Shown: positions 1 to 8,571, numbered from the stretch's first letter. The stretch is DNA of 64,000 nucleotides from Clostridium sp. D33t1_170424_F3 (GCF_015667585.1 NZ_JADPEG010000007.1:1-64000), one strand, 5' to 3'. The notes: generated by a model from the letters alone, not told the origin. Numbers and translations: made by a program.

Positions 1-63
1 AGTTGACCGACCGCGACTTTATTCTACCAGAAGGTTTTTTCACTATTTAATCTTTTTTACTCT

Positions 64-146
64 CCCCGGCTTAGCCGGGGGTTGTCCTTTTGCTAAAGCT
101 GATTAAATCAAGAAGCTGTGCCGCTCATGTTTGAGCGGCACAGCTT
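64..146. terminator. Two hairpins downstream of the GntR regulator
   Basis: Positions 64-80 form a 7-bp stem with a TTA loop (CCCCGGC/GCCGGGG). Positions 113-127 and 132-146 form a perfect 15-bp stem with a TGTT loop. Both lie beyond the stop codon of the minus-strand regulator that ends at 226. The T-tract after the larger hairpin is weak, so the terminator role is an inference. Confidence 0.5.
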
Positions 147-225
147 CATTTTGTACATAAAACCAACGGTCCTCCGGCCAACCTTCCCGACGCTCAGAGA
201 ACTGGTAAATGTAATGTGATAAATT

Positions 226-1698
226 CTATTTCCACAATGCGCTTCCGTCATAGGCCTCCATGGCGGCCTCATAGTAGCCCAGCCGCTTGCACTCCTCGAT
301 CACCAGGCGATAGATTCTCTGAAACGCCTCAGCAGTCTTTTCGGAAAAGGCGGCATAATTTCCGGCGGAGAGCAGATCGACCGCTTTTACGCATTGCTCA
401 TGAATTTCGCAGTTCACAGCCGTTTTAGTTGTATTAAGCAGGGCCGGAATACTGCGGCCAATCCGCAAATTCCTCTGCAGGAGTGCGTAAACGCCATTCA
501 ATGCGTCAATACCCGTATGCTTGATGATAAAATCCAGAAGTACGGCGGGTGTACGCCCATACAGGTACTCTTCATTCCAAAGGCGGTCAATTCTGCTTTT
601 TACCGCCTGAATCTCTTCCTGTGTAATGCGCGGTGCGGCACAGCCGGCTGTTCCCTCAATTGTTAAGGACAGCAGTTCCAAACTGTCCAGATAGCGGCGA
701 ACCTGATTGGCAATTAAATGGGCAGGAATCTGAATTTTTTTCAATTCCTCCAGATCCATTTCTACAAAGATGCCATTCCCGCGTACCGTTTTTACAACGC
801 CCCATTCCTGCATTATTTGAATCGCTTTGATAGTTGTATCCACACAAACGCCGTATATTTCCTGCAGCTCCTTGTGCGTGGGCAGTTTGTCTCCCCGTTT
901 GTACCGTCCAACTGCAATCAGACCCAAAAGATCCATGTACACCGCCGCGTGTCTTACTTCGGCGCCTGATAAAAGTTTTTCCAGTTGTTTTCTTCCGAGA
1001 ATGACCGCCGAGTCAGAAGGCGCATAGAACGCCGGACTGTTTCCATATGTAAATCCATACAGCCCGGACATATCGTCAAAAGGAGCGCTTTCCGGAGCGC
1101 CGTCGCCTTCAATAATCCGCATAAACCCCTGCAGCTGTTCGTAATACCTGGCCCGGCTCAAAGTGTCATCCTGCAATGGTTTAAGATCTGCAAGACCCAG
1201 ACTGTCCACCGCCCGAAGGCTTAGATCATTTTCATTTCGTGCAATGAAGAATCTCCAAAAACGCTTTGATAATCGCCAAAACTCGTCAGCGTTTTCAATC
1301 CTCATATTGTTCAGAATTTTGTGCGGTATTTTCAGGTCCGCTTTTTTGCAAAGAGAAATCCCGTTTTTAATCACGGGATAACACAATAGTACGCCCGTTC
1401 TAAGTACGTCGTCTGTGACTACAGCGTCTATTTTCTCCAGTGCAAGCATGGCCGTTCGATGAACGGCATTGCAATTATAGCTTACAACAGGGCGCCTCCG
1501 CTGTTGCGTATCAATCAAGCCTTTTTCTTTCAGCATCTTCAATGCGCGGCGAATGGTCTTTTCCGAGGTCCCGAATTCCTCGCACAAATGGATGCGTGAA
1601 GGAAGGCTTGCGCCTGTTGACAGCAGCCCGCATTCAATCCTGTTCTTGAGAATCTGAAAAACCCGCTCATACATCATAATATCATAACTCAAAACCAT
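226..1698 (-). CDS. Transcriptional regulator with two GntR winged-helix domains
   Basis: This 490-residue protein has two GntR-type winged helices. The first is at about residues 10-73 (EFGTSEKTIRRALKMLKEKG), the second at about 254-313 (GVCVDTTIKAIQIMQEWG, preceded by the typical GDKLPTHKEL entry). Each is followed by a mostly helical segment reminiscent of the FCD effector domain of FadR-type regulators; the second one (LLSLTIEGTAGCAAPRITQEE) is clearer. Most GntR proteins have one DNA-binding domain and are 220-340 residues long, so this looks like an internal duplication or fusion. The start at 1698 has AAAGG just upstream; ATGATG seven codons in is an alternative. The gene is divergent from the kinase/binding-protein unit at 2239, which it may control. 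The ligand is unknown. Confidence 0.8.
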   Translation of the reverse strand: MVLSYDIMMYERVFQILKNRIECGLLSTGASLPSRIHLCEEFGTSEKTIRRALKMLKEKGLIDTQQRRRPVVSYNCNAVHRTAMLALEKIDAVVTDDVLRTGVLLCYPVIKNGISLCKKADLKIPHKILNNMRIENADEFWRLSKRFWRFFIARNENDLSLRAVDSLGLADLKPLQDDTLSRARYYEQLQGFMRIIEGDGAPESAPFDDMSGLYGFTYGNSPAFYAPSDSAVILGRKQLEKLLSGAEVRHAAVYMDLLGLIAVGRYKRGDKLPTHKELQEIYGVCVDTTIKAIQIMQEWGVVKTVRGNGIFVEMDLEELKKIQIPAHLIANQVRRYLDSLELLSLTIEGTAGCAAPRITQEEIQAVKSRIDRLWNEEYLYGRTPAVLLDFIIKHTGIDALNGVYALLQRNLRIGRSIPALLNTTKTAVNCEIHEQCVKAVDLLSAGNYAAFSEKTAEAFQRIYRLVIEECKRLGYYEAAMEAYDGSALWK

Positions 1699-2238
1699 CT
1701 TCGCCTTTCGTCATGTGGCCTCTATTCTTTTTCAGCCTGTTTCGTCCAATGCCTCTTGCATACACGCTATCCATGATGAACGGCTTCTCGTTCTGGATAC
1801 GACGACGAACGCTCCTCATTTTGATTATTATAAGGCAGAGTTCCTTATTTTGCAACTGCAACGGAATCCGCCAGTCTGCACCGCCTTCGCATCAGGGCTA
1901 AAAGATAAACGCCTGTCAAAGACCAAAGCCGCGTTTGAATCTGTTTGTTCGCCACCACATTCTCTTCCGCCGGCTTATCTCGAATTGCTGTTGCAAAAAA
2001 AGGGCAATTGTACTATACTTAATTTTGGTTAGGTTCCAAGAAAAACATGTTTGCCAGAACGCACTTTCAAGCGTAACGATATGTGTTGTTTCCGATTGCA
2101 AGGGGGACTATCCCTTCAAGCTTACAGATTTGGATTCAACGGTTTTGGAGCGCCTGTACCTTCGTGTGCGGGCAAAAGTGAAATCGTGAGCGGCCGACGA
2201 TTGCGGCGCAAAATCAGGGTGAAAAGGAGCGTAATGCT
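1699..2238. promoter_or_regulatory. Divergent intergenic region with kinase promoter and long 5' UTR
   Basis: The 540 bases between the regulator and the kinase hold no convincing gene. A good sigma-A-type promoter faces right: TTGCAA at 1991-1996, a 17-base spacer and TATACT at 2014-2019. It would give a leader of about 210 bases before the kinase. The ribosome site AGGAG at 2225-2229 is nine bases from the ATG at 2239. An earlier ATG at 2234 reads into a stop after two codons. The leader contains AAGGGGGACTATCCCTT, a small dyad. No riboswitch consensus was recognised. Confidence 0.6.
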
Positions 2239-4356
2239 ATGAATAGGGCGAAGCGAAAAATTTTTCCCTTGTTTTTATTGTTCGCCGTTGTCGTCACTCT
2301 GCTGTCCGCCGGCTATTGGATCTATCAAAAAAGCGTCCGGGAGGTCATACACGCCACAACCGTATCCTTTATGGAACAGATCGCCGAGCACGACCGGCAG
2401 AACATGCTCAACCAGATGGACAGCAAATGGAAGGACCTGATGACCATTACAAACCGTGTAAACGCCGCCAGGGAGTACTCGCTGGCGGAGGCTTTCACCG
2501 ACATGAAACTCAACGTGGTCTCCGGAACGTTTCAGCGGCTGTATCTGGTGACGAACCAGGGAAGTGTGTATTCCCATACCGGCCTGAGAACGGCTTTAAA
2601 TGACATGACCTGGAAGGATGACTATCTGACCGCTGACGGCTCCTTCGCGTCCATCTATCGCGAGAGCAGCCGCGAGCACTGGGGCGAATACATGATCTGC
2701 GGGGCGAATCTGGCCGAGCCCGTCCAGTGCGGCGAAGAGCGGGTGGCCGGTATTGTCGGCCTGGTGCCCATCTCCTCCATCGAGGCACAGATGCGCCTGG
2801 AGAGCTTTGACCAGATGGGCATGACCGTCATTATCCAGTCCAACGGCGAGATCGTGACGTCCAGTACGGTCTACGAGGCCGACAGCTCCAACAACTACCT
2901 GCGCTTCCTGGCAAACGCCGGACTGCAGAAGGGTTACACCCAGGCTGAGATCCAATCCGCCATCCAGCAGGGAGAGCGGCAGCTCTTCCGGTTTTCTGTG
3001 GACGGCAAAGGGTTTTATACGCTGATCGAGCCGCTGAATGACAAGTACCATTCCGGCTGGAGTCTGGTTGTTCAGCTCTCCGACAAGATCACAACGGATC
3101 AGGTCCGCAGGCTGCTGGTGCAGTCGCTGGTGTTCTTTGTGCTGATCGGCATCGTGTGCCTGGTAACCGTGGCTTTCATCTACCGGCAAATGAACGAGGT
3201 GAAAACGCTCCGCATTGTGGAGCAGACCAAGACCAAATTTTTGGCAAATATGAGCCACGAGATCCGCACGCCGCTCAATGGTATCTCGGGATTGTGTTAT
3301 CTGATGCAGGAAAGCCTGGACGACAGGGCGAAAATGTCCGAGTACCTCCAAAAGGCGCTCGTGACAACCACATTTTTGCAGGACATCATCAACGACGTCC
3401 TGGACATGTCCAAAATTGAAAGTGGACAGCTGGAGCTGATCTGCCGGGATCTGGACCTGAACGCGTTTTTGTCTGAGATCAACAAGCTGCTGGAAACGCA
3501 GGCCAATGATAAGGGGATTGCATTTACAATGGAATACCAGGACCTGAAACAAAATTGGGTCATAGGCGATGAGATCCGCCTCAAGCAGATTCTGATGAAC
3601 ATCCTGGGAAACGCCATCAAATTCACGCCGGCGAATGGCTCCGTCAAGCTGACCGCCACACAGACGCTGGATAACGAAACCGCAAACACCATCTTCATCA
3701 TCCGGGATACCGGCTGCGGCATGAGCCAGGAATTTCTGGAGCGGATCTGGCAGCCCTTTGAGCAGGAGAACCGGACGATCTACAAAAACGGTACGGGCCT
3801 CGGCACTACGATCAGCAAGAATCTGGTGGAAAAGATGGGCGGGACCATCTCTGCCGACAGCAAGCCGGAGCAGGGCACTGCCTTCACCATCACGATCCCT
3901 CTCCTGATTGCAAAGAGTCCCGGCCCGGCGAAAGAGCAGGCTTCCCGGAAAACCACAGTCGATGTAAAAGGCAGGCACATTTTGGTTGTGGAAGACAACG
4001 AGCTGAACAGGCTGATTATCACAACAGTCTTGGGAGCGCAGGGGTGTCTTTTGACGGAAGCCGTCAACGGCAAGGAAGCCGTAGATATTTTCGAGGCCAG
4101 CCCGGAACACGCCTTCGACCTGATCCTGATGGATGTGCAGATGCCGGTGATGGACGGGTACGAGGCGGCCCGCCGCATCCGGCAGAGCGGCCACCCGGAC
4201 GCCAGGACCGTCATCATCTTCGCCGTGACCGCCAATGCGTTCCAGGAAGACCTGGACAGGGCATTGGCAGCAGGGATGAATGACGCGCTCACAAAACCGC
4301 TGGATATTGCAAAACTGTTGGATAAAATCGCATGTTTGGAAATGGAGAGAGAATGA
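2239..4356 (+). CDS. Hybrid sensor histidine kinase with fused receiver
   Basis: The 705-residue protein begins with a membrane segment (about 9-28) and an extracytoplasmic sensor of about 260 residues that looks like a Cache-type domain. A second membrane segment lies at about 295-316. The kinase core carries the H-box KFLANMSHEIRTPLNG (phospho-acceptor His340), the N-box ILMNILGNAIKFTP and the G-boxes DTGCGMS and GTGLG. A receiver domain follows from about residue 578, with LILMDVQMPVMDG giving phospho-acceptor Asp632 and a late TKP lysine motif. There is no DNA-binding or phosphotransfer domain, so a separate output protein is needed and none is adjacent. The stop codon lies one base before the start of the binding-protein lipoprotein gene, so the two are almost certainly co-transcribed. 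The bound protein may supply the ligand signal. Confidence 0.9.
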   Translation: MNRAKRKIFPLFLLFAVVVTLLSAGYWIYQKSVREVIHATTVSFMEQIAEHDRQNMLNQMDSKWKDLMTITNRVNAAREYSLAEAFTDMKLNVVSGTFQRLYLVTNQGSVYSHTGLRTALNDMTWKDDYLTADGSFASIYRESSREHWGEYMICGANLAEPVQCGEERVAGIVGLVPISSIEAQMRLESFDQMGMTVIIQSNGEIVTSSTVYEADSSNNYLRFLANAGLQKGYTQAEIQSAIQQGERQLFRFSVDGKGFYTLIEPLNDKYHSGWSLVVQLSDKITTDQVRRLLVQSLVFFVLIGIVCLVTVAFIYRQMNEVKTLRIVEQTKTKFLANMSHEIRTPLNGISGLCYLMQESLDDRAKMSEYLQKALVTTTFLQDIINDVLDMSKIESGQLELICRDLDLNAFLSEINKLLETQANDKGIAFTMEYQDLKQNWVIGDEIRLKQILMNILGNAIKFTPANGSVKLTATQTLDNETANTIFIIRDTGCGMSQEFLERIWQPFEQENRTIYKNGTGLGTTISKNLVEKMGGTISADSKPEQGTAFTITIPLLIAKSPGPAKEQASRKTTVDVKGRHILVVEDNELNRLIITTVLGAQGCLLTEAVNGKEAVDIFEASPEHAFDLILMDVQMPVMDGYEAARRIRQSGHPDARTVIIFAVTANAFQEDLDRALAAGMNDALTKPLDIAKLLDKIACLEMERE

Positions 4357-4357
4357 A

Positions 4358-5695
4358 GTGAAGCGGATATTCTGTATATGTTTGGCGCTTGCCATCAGTT
4401 TTTCCCTGGCGGGATGCCAGTCTCCATCTCTTAACAATGAGAAGCCGCAAACGATCGCCCTGAAAATCACCACGCCCCCCATCGGGCTGGGCGACGTACC
4501 GGGCGTGGGCGAATCGGAAAGCAGCGACATGCTGGCTCTGGCAGCGGAACGGTTCAGCGCTCAGTATACGGCCTATGACGTGCAGGTTGAGATCAGCCGC
4601 TACAATTACACGGACGAGAAAGAGCAGCTGCTGGACAAGATCGGCACGGAGGACTCGACGGACATCTTCTTTGCCGGCTCCTGGAACACCTCCGCCTGGG
4701 CGGACAAGGGGTGGCTCGTCCCGCTGGACGACATCATCGACGAGGAGCTGCGCTCGGACATCAGCGAGACCCTCTGGAACCAGAACACCTACAAGGGGCA
4801 TGTCTACGTCATTCCCTACCATCAGCTGCAGAATACGCTGGCTGTGAACAAAACCTTGATGGAGCGGGCAGGGCTGGACGCCTTCATCCCTGAGCCGGAC
4901 ACCATCGCCCACTGGTCCACGGAGGAGTTCAACACAGTATTTGCGGGCCTGAAGGCGTCCATTGCCGATGAGAGCACCTATGTGTTCATGATGTACGCCC
5001 TCAACAGCCAGGGGGACAGCCATATCATGACGCTGCTTCAGGCGATGGGCGGCAGTCTGTATGACGAAAACGGAAATTTTGCCGTGAATACGCCGGAGGG
5101 CATCGCGGCGCTCACCTGGCTGAAAACCCTCGACGAGCAGGGCTATGTGCCAAAGGCCGCGGAAAACATTGCATTGATCGACGCGCTCGATCTGTTCGGC
5201 AACGGACAGCTGGCCATCTGCATGTCCAACCTGACCAATCTGTGGGATTATCGCGCCCAGGGTCTGGATGTGTTCCCGGTCAACTTCCCCAGCATGGACG
5301 GCCGCGGTTATGCCGTCGCCACCACCAACGGCTTCTGTGTGTTCGACAACGGCGACCCGGAGAAAGTCCAGGTGGCAAAGGATTTTATCCGCTATATCTA
5401 TACGGACCCGGAATTGATGAAGTATACGCTGGGGACTCTTCCGGTCAACGATTCGGTCATGGAGCAGTACGGCGATGAAATCTGGATGCTGAATGCCTAC
5501 AGGGAGAACAGCGAAAATCTCACCACCATCGTCCGCCTGGACAATCTGAATTGGCAGGGGGTGCGGGATGTGTTCTATCTCAACATTCAGGACCTGCTGC
5601 GGGGAACGAAGACCCCGGCTGAAGTCGCAGCCTCTATCGACGAGACCTGCAATGCCGCGCTGGAACAGGGACGATCGGCGCCGGAGTCAAAATGA
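4358..5695 (+). CDS. Extracellular solute-binding lipoprotein (family 1 type)
   Basis: The GTG at 4358 is chosen as start: it sits one base after the kinase stop, has GGAGAG at 4344-4349, and places a lipoprotein signal at the N terminus (lipobox LAGC, lipidated Cys20). Longer upstream starts would bury the signal peptide. The mature 425 residues resemble extracellular sugar-binding proteins of ABC importers; segments such as DIFFAGSWNTSAWADKGWLVPLD and the late YIYTDPELMKY match the usual layout. No permease or ATPase is nearby. With the kinase immediately upstream, it may act as a sensor subunit rather than a transport component. That role is inference. Confidence 0.85.
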   Translation: MKRIFCICLALAISFSLAGCQSPSLNNEKPQTIALKITTPPIGLGDVPGVGESESSDMLALAAERFSAQYTAYDVQVEISRYNYTDEKEQLLDKIGTEDSTDIFFAGSWNTSAWADKGWLVPLDDIIDEELRSDISETLWNQNTYKGHVYVIPYHQLQNTLAVNKTLMERAGLDAFIPEPDTIAHWSTEEFNTVFAGLKASIADESTYVFMMYALNSQGDSHIMTLLQAMGGSLYDENGNFAVNTPEGIAALTWLKTLDEQGYVPKAAENIALIDALDLFGNGQLAICMSNLTNLWDYRAQGLDVFPVNFPSMDGRGYAVATTNGFCVFDNGDPEKVQVAKDFIRYIYTDPELMKYTLGTLPVNDSVMEQYGDEIWMLNAYRENSENLTTIVRLDNLNWQGVRDVFYLNIQDLLRGTKTPAEVAASIDETCNAALEQGRSAPESK

Positions 5696-5734
5696 CGATT
5701 CTTCCGGGATTGGCGGAGCCGCACCGGGGAAATC

Positions 5735-5794
5735 ATCCAATAAGACAGAGAGGTGGAGGATCATATGATCCTCCACCTCTCTGTCTTATTGGAT
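5735..5794. repeat. Perfect 60-bp palindrome without spacer
   Basis: Positions 5735-5764 are the exact reverse complement of 5765-5794: two 30-base arms with no mismatch and no loop base between them, centred on TCATATGA. It lies between two convergent genes (stops at 5695 and 5851) and could act as a two-way terminator. The classical T-run is missing on both sides. A second hairpin follows (GGTTTCTCC at 5803-5811 with GGAGAAACC at 5818-5826). Confidence 0.9.
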
Positions 5795-5850
5795 TGCCGT
5801 TTGGTTTCTCCCACCATGGAGAAACCCATTTGGGGCCTTTTTCATCTGTT

Positions 5851-6792
5851 TCAGCGCAGATTATCCTTGAAAAAACGCTCCAGCTTATCGAAGGGAATAC
5901 GATCTGTGCGGTCGTAGAGGTCGATGTGCTCCGCGTCCTCCACCACATACAATTCCTTGGGCTCTTTCGCTCTCGCAAAGGCATTTTCACTGAAGAATTT
6001 GGAGTGAGCACGGTCGCCCACAACAAACAGGACGGGCCGGGGCGAAATCTCGTCGAGGAAACCCAGCAGGCGGAAATTCAGCAGCGCCAGGTCGCTTGTG
6101 GTGGTAAAGCCGCCGCGGGCGTTGGGGTGATGGCCCCGCTTGAGGGCGTAAAACCGCATCCACTCGTCTGTGACGGGATCCAGGCCCTCCGGTACAGTAT
6201 CCAGCGCCATTTCAGGAAAATAGGGGTTGTACTCAGGGGCCCCGTTCTCCGCGTCCGCCCACCGCTGGCGGGACAACTTCTCCTTGGCGGCCTGCAACGC
6301 CTCTGCATCCATGGAGTCTCTGCCCGCCGCGCTCATGTCGTACATGCTGCAGGTGGCCACGGCCTTGATCCGGGTGTCGCACTGGGCAGCGGACAAGGCG
6401 AAGCCGCCGGAGCCGCAGATGCCGATGACGCCGATCTTTTCCCGGTCCACAAAGGGCTGCAGGCCCAGGTAGTCCACTCCCGCGCTGAAATTCTCGGTAA
6501 AAATGTCAGGAGAGGAGACGTGCCGGGGTTCGCCTGCCGACTCGCCCATAAAGGACTGGTCGAAGGTAAGCACCACAAAACCACGCCGGGCCAGTTCACC
6601 GGCGTAGACGCAGGGGCCCTGCTCTTTGACGCCGCCGTAGGGCGCGCCCACAATCAGGGCGGGGTACTGTCCGCCCCTGTCCATATCCCCGGCGGTATAG
6701 AGGTCGCCCGCAATGTCCATCCCATATCGGTTTTGGTAGCGCACGCCGGTCCGGCTGACGCCGCCGCTCAGTTCAGAAATATAGCCGCTCAT
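5851..6792 (-). CDS. Alpha/beta hydrolase family protein
   Basis: The 313-residue protein has an alpha/beta-hydrolase layout: ALIVGAPYGGVKEQG near the oxyanion region, the nucleophile elbow GVIGICGSGGFAL (serine in CGSGG), a late Asp region (VLFVVGDRAHSKFFSEN) and a final His in VEDAEHIDLYDR. It is close to the YcjY/dienelactone-hydrolase-like group; the substrate is unknown. The start at 6792 is preferred over one at 6807 because GGGAGGA (6799-6805) sits six bases upstream of it. It is the third gene of the flavodoxin operon and begins 18 bases after the reductase gene. Confidence 0.8.
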   Translation of the reverse strand: MSGYISELSGGVSRTGVRYQNRYGMDIAGDLYTAGDMDRGGQYPALIVGAPYGGVKEQGPCVYAGELARRGFVVLTFDQSFMGESAGEPRHVSSPDIFTENFSAGVDYLGLQPFVDREKIGVIGICGSGGFALSAAQCDTRIKAVATCSMYDMSAAGRDSMDAEALQAAKEKLSRQRWADAENGAPEYNPYFPEMALDTVPEGLDPVTDEWMRFYALKRGHHPNARGGFTTTSDLALLNFRLLGFLDEISPRPVLFVVGDRAHSKFFSENAFARAKEPKELYVVEDAEHIDLYDRTDRIPFDKLERFFKDNLR

Positions 6793-6810
6793 GTCAGTTC
6801 CTCCCACTTC

Positions 6811-7530
6811 TTATCGATTTACTGTATACCGCAGCCAGACAGCGCTGCCGTCCAGCACGTCCGCACTTTTCAGGGTAAAACCCACCGGGTCGTCGGTGCT
6901 CAACCCCTCTTTGGTCTGGAACAAGGTTTGGGTGGTGGTAGAACCGTCGGCGCAGGGGGCCATTACGACGCTCACTTCATCGCACATTCCCTGCTGAATA
7001 AAGGACCAGTTGAGCACGCCGCCGCCGCCCAGCATCAGGGTTTCAATCCCAAACAGGGTTTTCAGCTTTTCCAGGGCCAAGCTGTAGTCCAGGCTGTCCT
7101 CTCCCGCCACAATATAGGAAATCCCCAGCCTGCGCAGCAGTGCCTTGTAGGCGTTGGACGCTTTCCCGGTGAGAACCTCCAGCACATGGGCGGCGGTGTC
7201 CTCATAGGTGAGGGTGTCGCTCTCCCAGCCCAGCCGGCCGGAAGGGTCGATGGAGACGTAGTACATATCCGTTTTCCTGGCTACAAAGTCTCCCTCCGGC
7301 ACGGCGGGAGCATTCTCGTCCAGGTCGGGTTTGCGGTAAAAGGTGAAATTGTCGTCGGTGGTCACCCGGCCGGACAGCCAGCCCTGATGCCGGTAGGTCC
7401 GGTCTTTACCGAAAGCAATCCTGTAAAAGGCGTCTCCCGCAGGGCCGCACTCCGGCGCCTCCATATAGTTACCCATGATCTTGCCGTCCAGCGAGGTCAG
7501 CATATGGCAGAAAATATAGGGTCTGTTCAT
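6811..7530 (-). CDS. RibD C-terminal / dihydrofolate-reductase-like oxidoreductase
   Basis: The 239-residue protein carries the hallmarks of the RibD C-terminal (DHFR-like) fold: the opening FCHMLTSLDGKI and a late nucleotide-binding segment ETLMLGGGGVLNWSFI. Members use NAD(P)H to reduce pterin- or pyrimidine-like substrates. No deaminase domain is attached, so a dedicated riboflavin role is unlikely. Its ATG overlaps the stop of the flavodoxin gene by four bases, which implies translational coupling. Pairing with a flavodoxin and a hydrolase suggests a small redox or xenobiotic-handling pathway; this is inference. Confidence 0.8.
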   Translation of the reverse strand: MNRPYIFCHMLTSLDGKIMGNYMEAPECGPAGDAFYRIAFGKDRTYRHQGWLSGRVTTDDNFTFYRKPDLDENAPAVPEGDFVARKTDMYYVSIDPSGRLGWESDTLTYEDTAAHVLEVLTGKASNAYKALLRRLGISYIVAGEDSLDYSLALEKLKTLFGIETLMLGGGGVLNWSFIQQGMCDEVSVVMAPCADGSTTTQTLFQTKEGLSTDDPVGFTLKSADVLDGSAVWLRYTVNR

Positions 7531-8012
7531 TGGTTTTCCTCCTTTAAAGTCTGTATCCAGCGGTCGACGTCCGTCTCAGAGGTGCGCAGGGAACGCCCGT
7601 CAAAACGAATATCCATCCCCTTTTTGACCGTGGCCCCGGCACAGGCTTTCTCAAAATCCTGGAATGTATGGCCGATCCAGCCGCCGTTGGTAGCAAACGG
7701 ATATACGGTTTTTCCCGTCCAGTCCGCCATGGACAGCACGGTCTTAACCGCCGGGGCGAACGTGTACCACCACACCGGCGTGCCCAGAATCACCGCGTCA
7801 TACCCGGCGATGTTGTGGGCCAGGGGTTTGAGTTCCGGCTCAAAGCCCGTGTTTACCTCCTGCTGCCCCTGCTCCACCACGGCGTTGTAATCGCCGGAAT
7901 AAGGGGCCGCCGTTTCAATCTCCGCCATATCGCAGCCCAGGGCGGCTTGAATGCGCCGGGCAATCGAGCGGGTATTCCCACCATAAGAATAATATAAAAG
8001 CAACGTTTTCAT
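7527..8012 (-). CDS. Flavodoxin
   Basis: The 161-residue protein starts with KTLLLYYSYGGNTRSIA, the FMN phosphate-binding loop of the flavodoxin fold. AVILGTPVWWYTFAPAVKTVL and PFATNGGWIGHTFQDFEKAC follow, lining the isoalloxazine site as in the Flavodoxin_4 group. It is expected to be a cytoplasmic FMN electron carrier or quinone/nitro-reductase-like protein. It is the first gene of a three-gene minus-strand operon and overlaps the reductase by four bases. A promoter of MerR type lies about 65 bases upstream. The ribosome site AGGAGGA is just before the ATG. Confidence 0.9.
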   Translation of the reverse strand: MKTLLLYYSYGGNTRSIARRIQAALGCDMAEIETAAPYSGDYNAVVEQGQQEVNTGFEPELKPLAHNIAGYDAVILGTPVWWYTFAPAVKTVLSMADWTGKTVYPFATNGGWIGHTFQDFEKACAGATVKKGMDIRFDGRSLRTSETDVDRWIQTLKEENQ

Positions 8013-8078
8013 AAGATTTGTCCTCCTGCTTGTCTGATTCTGTGTGGTCTGACATCGTATCTTTGCCAGTTCAAGGAT

Positions 8079-8109
8079 ATCTTACAACCTGGAGTGCACT
8101 TCAAGTCAA
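8079..8109 (-). promoter_or_regulatory. MerR-family-type promoter of the flavodoxin operon
   Basis: On the minus strand the -35 TTGACT (8104-8109) and -10 TAAGAT (8079-8084) are separated by 19 bases instead of 17. The spacer is filled by a dyad centred on GTGCAC (ACTTGAAGTG/CACTCCAGGT, two mismatched pairs). A long spacer plus central dyad is the established signature of promoters activated by MerR-family proteins through DNA distortion. No merR-like gene is in the window, so the regulator acts from elsewhere. Confidence 0.75.
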
Positions 8110-8213
8110 GAGGAAAAATAAAATTGAGGAAAATTTTTAAAATTCTGTATCGTGGGAAAGATGGCAAAGGAGTTGGGCGTGGTCCCTTCAACTTTGCAGC
8201 CAGAAGTAAAAAT

Positions 8214-8256
8214 AAAACCCGGAAGCCCAACCGCATTCGTTGGACTTCCGGGTTTT
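8214..8256 (-). terminator. Terminator of the tRNA-Gly gene
   Basis: Downstream of the minus-strand tRNA, AAAACCCGGAAG pairs with CTTCCGGGTTTT. The stem extends through CCAAC/GTTGG with one bulged pair. On the minus strand it runs into a T-rich stretch (8203-8217), as in an intrinsic terminator. Confidence 0.8.
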
Positions 8257-8261
8257 ATGTT

Positions 8262-8336
<75 letters not shown>

Positions 8337-8475
8337 ATAGCTTCATTATTTTATCACAAAGCTCCGGCTGTTTCAAGCCTCTTTTTCCAGAAACCGGATT
8401 TTTATAATGCGAAGAGCAATGAAAGAAAACACAAAACAGGTATGCAGCCTCAAATAAACGGACTTTTTCTTAAAA

Positions 8476-8535
8476 CTTACAGTTTTGTAAGATGCGTCAA
8501 CCCCGCTGTGTCTCATAGCAATCTGCTGGTATAAT
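8476..8535 (+). promoter_or_regulatory. Promoter and candidate operator of the two-component/ABC operon
   Basis: An extended -10 (TGGTATAAT, hexamer at 8530-8535) lies 36 bases before the response-regulator start, with no good -35. Upstream, CTTACA-GTTT-TGTAAG (8476-8491) is a perfect inverted repeat. It sits where a response regulator would bind to compensate for a weak -35. The binding role is inferred. Confidence 0.55.
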
Positions 8536-8571
8536 ACTATTATAAAAGTTTATTTACAGGGGGAACGCTAC

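Noticed and set aside
1715-2032. A 105-codon frame in the intergenic region before the kinase
   Set aside because: No ribosome site, no recognisable motif, and it runs through the kinase promoter.
5692-7890. A 732-codon open frame on the plus strand opposite the hydrolase/reductase/flavodoxin operon
   Set aside because: It has no ribosome site, starts at the palindrome, and mirrors the third-codon GC bias of three well-supported minus-strand genes. Other long antisense frames (2596-4530, 20533-22494, 46691-48439, 59481-61751) were rejected for the same reason.
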